From assembly GCA_035528375.1 (NCBI GenBank), contig DATKYS010000040.1, positions 1 to 20,946 of the forward strand: a stretch of DNA of 20,946 nucleotides, given 5' to 3'. The first letter of the stretch is position 1. Every line of letters starts with the position of its first letter. Positions 20,911 through 20,946 of this stretch are shown here, piece after piece. The notes under the pieces are model-generated. The model saw only the letters and a list, made by a program, of their open reading frames with translations. It did not search any database and was not told the DNA's origin. Both the position numbers and the translations under genes were made by a program. Origin of the DNA: a bacterium. GTDB taxonomy: Bacteria > RBG-13-66-14.

Positions 20911-20946
20911 CTGCAACCCCTCACCCCAACCCGCGCTTCAAAAAAA

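Overview
The window comes from a high-GC, probably strictly anaerobic bacterium. The evidence is an intact flavin oxidoreductase/heterodisulfide reductase (Flx-Hdr) gene set, HypE (NiFe-hydrogenase maturation) and an iron-sulfur-rich proteome, together with typical bacterial RecA, RluD, lipoproteins and sigma70-like promoters. No taxonomic marker is decisive; an uncultured anaerobic candidate phylum is my guess only. Intergenic DNA is rich in short palindromic repeats, most of them opening with GTAG.

Layout. (1) 1-367: the 3' end of an O-methyltransferase gene, translationally coupled (TTGA overlap) to a ribokinase-like gene that is cut off after about 39 codons. (2) About 345-1900: a composition-shifted accessory island holding an 81-residue HNH protein whose zinc-finger halves look circularly permuted, and a two-gene unit with its own promoter (3-TM membrane protein plus proline-rich repeat protein). 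It ends beside tRNA-Ala(GGC). (3) 2159-3205: a TPR lipoprotein. (4) 13642 down to 3407, minus strand: the main operon, in transcription order hdrC, hdrB, a double-TonB_C protein, a DUF202 protein, hdrA, an AT-rich HNH gene, flxD/mvhD, two Fe-S proteins (flxB/flxC-like), an ABC ATPase and permease, and flxA, closed by a terminator. (5) 13643-14336: a non-coding repeat cluster that includes the operon promoter. (6) 14337-16914, minus strand: rluD overlapping a secreted M3-type oligopeptidase. (7) 16972-17208: a small conserved-looking protein. (8) 17358-18536, minus strand: an NHL-repeat lipoprotein, divergent from hypE and recA (plus strand), with a UUCG-loop terminator after recA.

How it works together. 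HdrABC plus FlxABCD is a known type of soluble complex proposed to oxidise NADH by flavin-based electron bifurcation, passing electrons to ferredoxin and to a thiol/disulfide carrier. All seven subunits are present here, but four unrelated genes plus an apparently foreign HNH gene lie between them. No dsrC or hydrogenase structural gene is visible, so the physiological disulfide substrate is unknown.

The most unusual signals are the permuted HNH domain, a second HNH gene inserted inside the Hdr operon, and a repeat family with a constant GTAG lead and covarying hairpin arms. Copies lie in the same orientation as the neighbouring transcript, and several carry U-runs so that they read as terminators.
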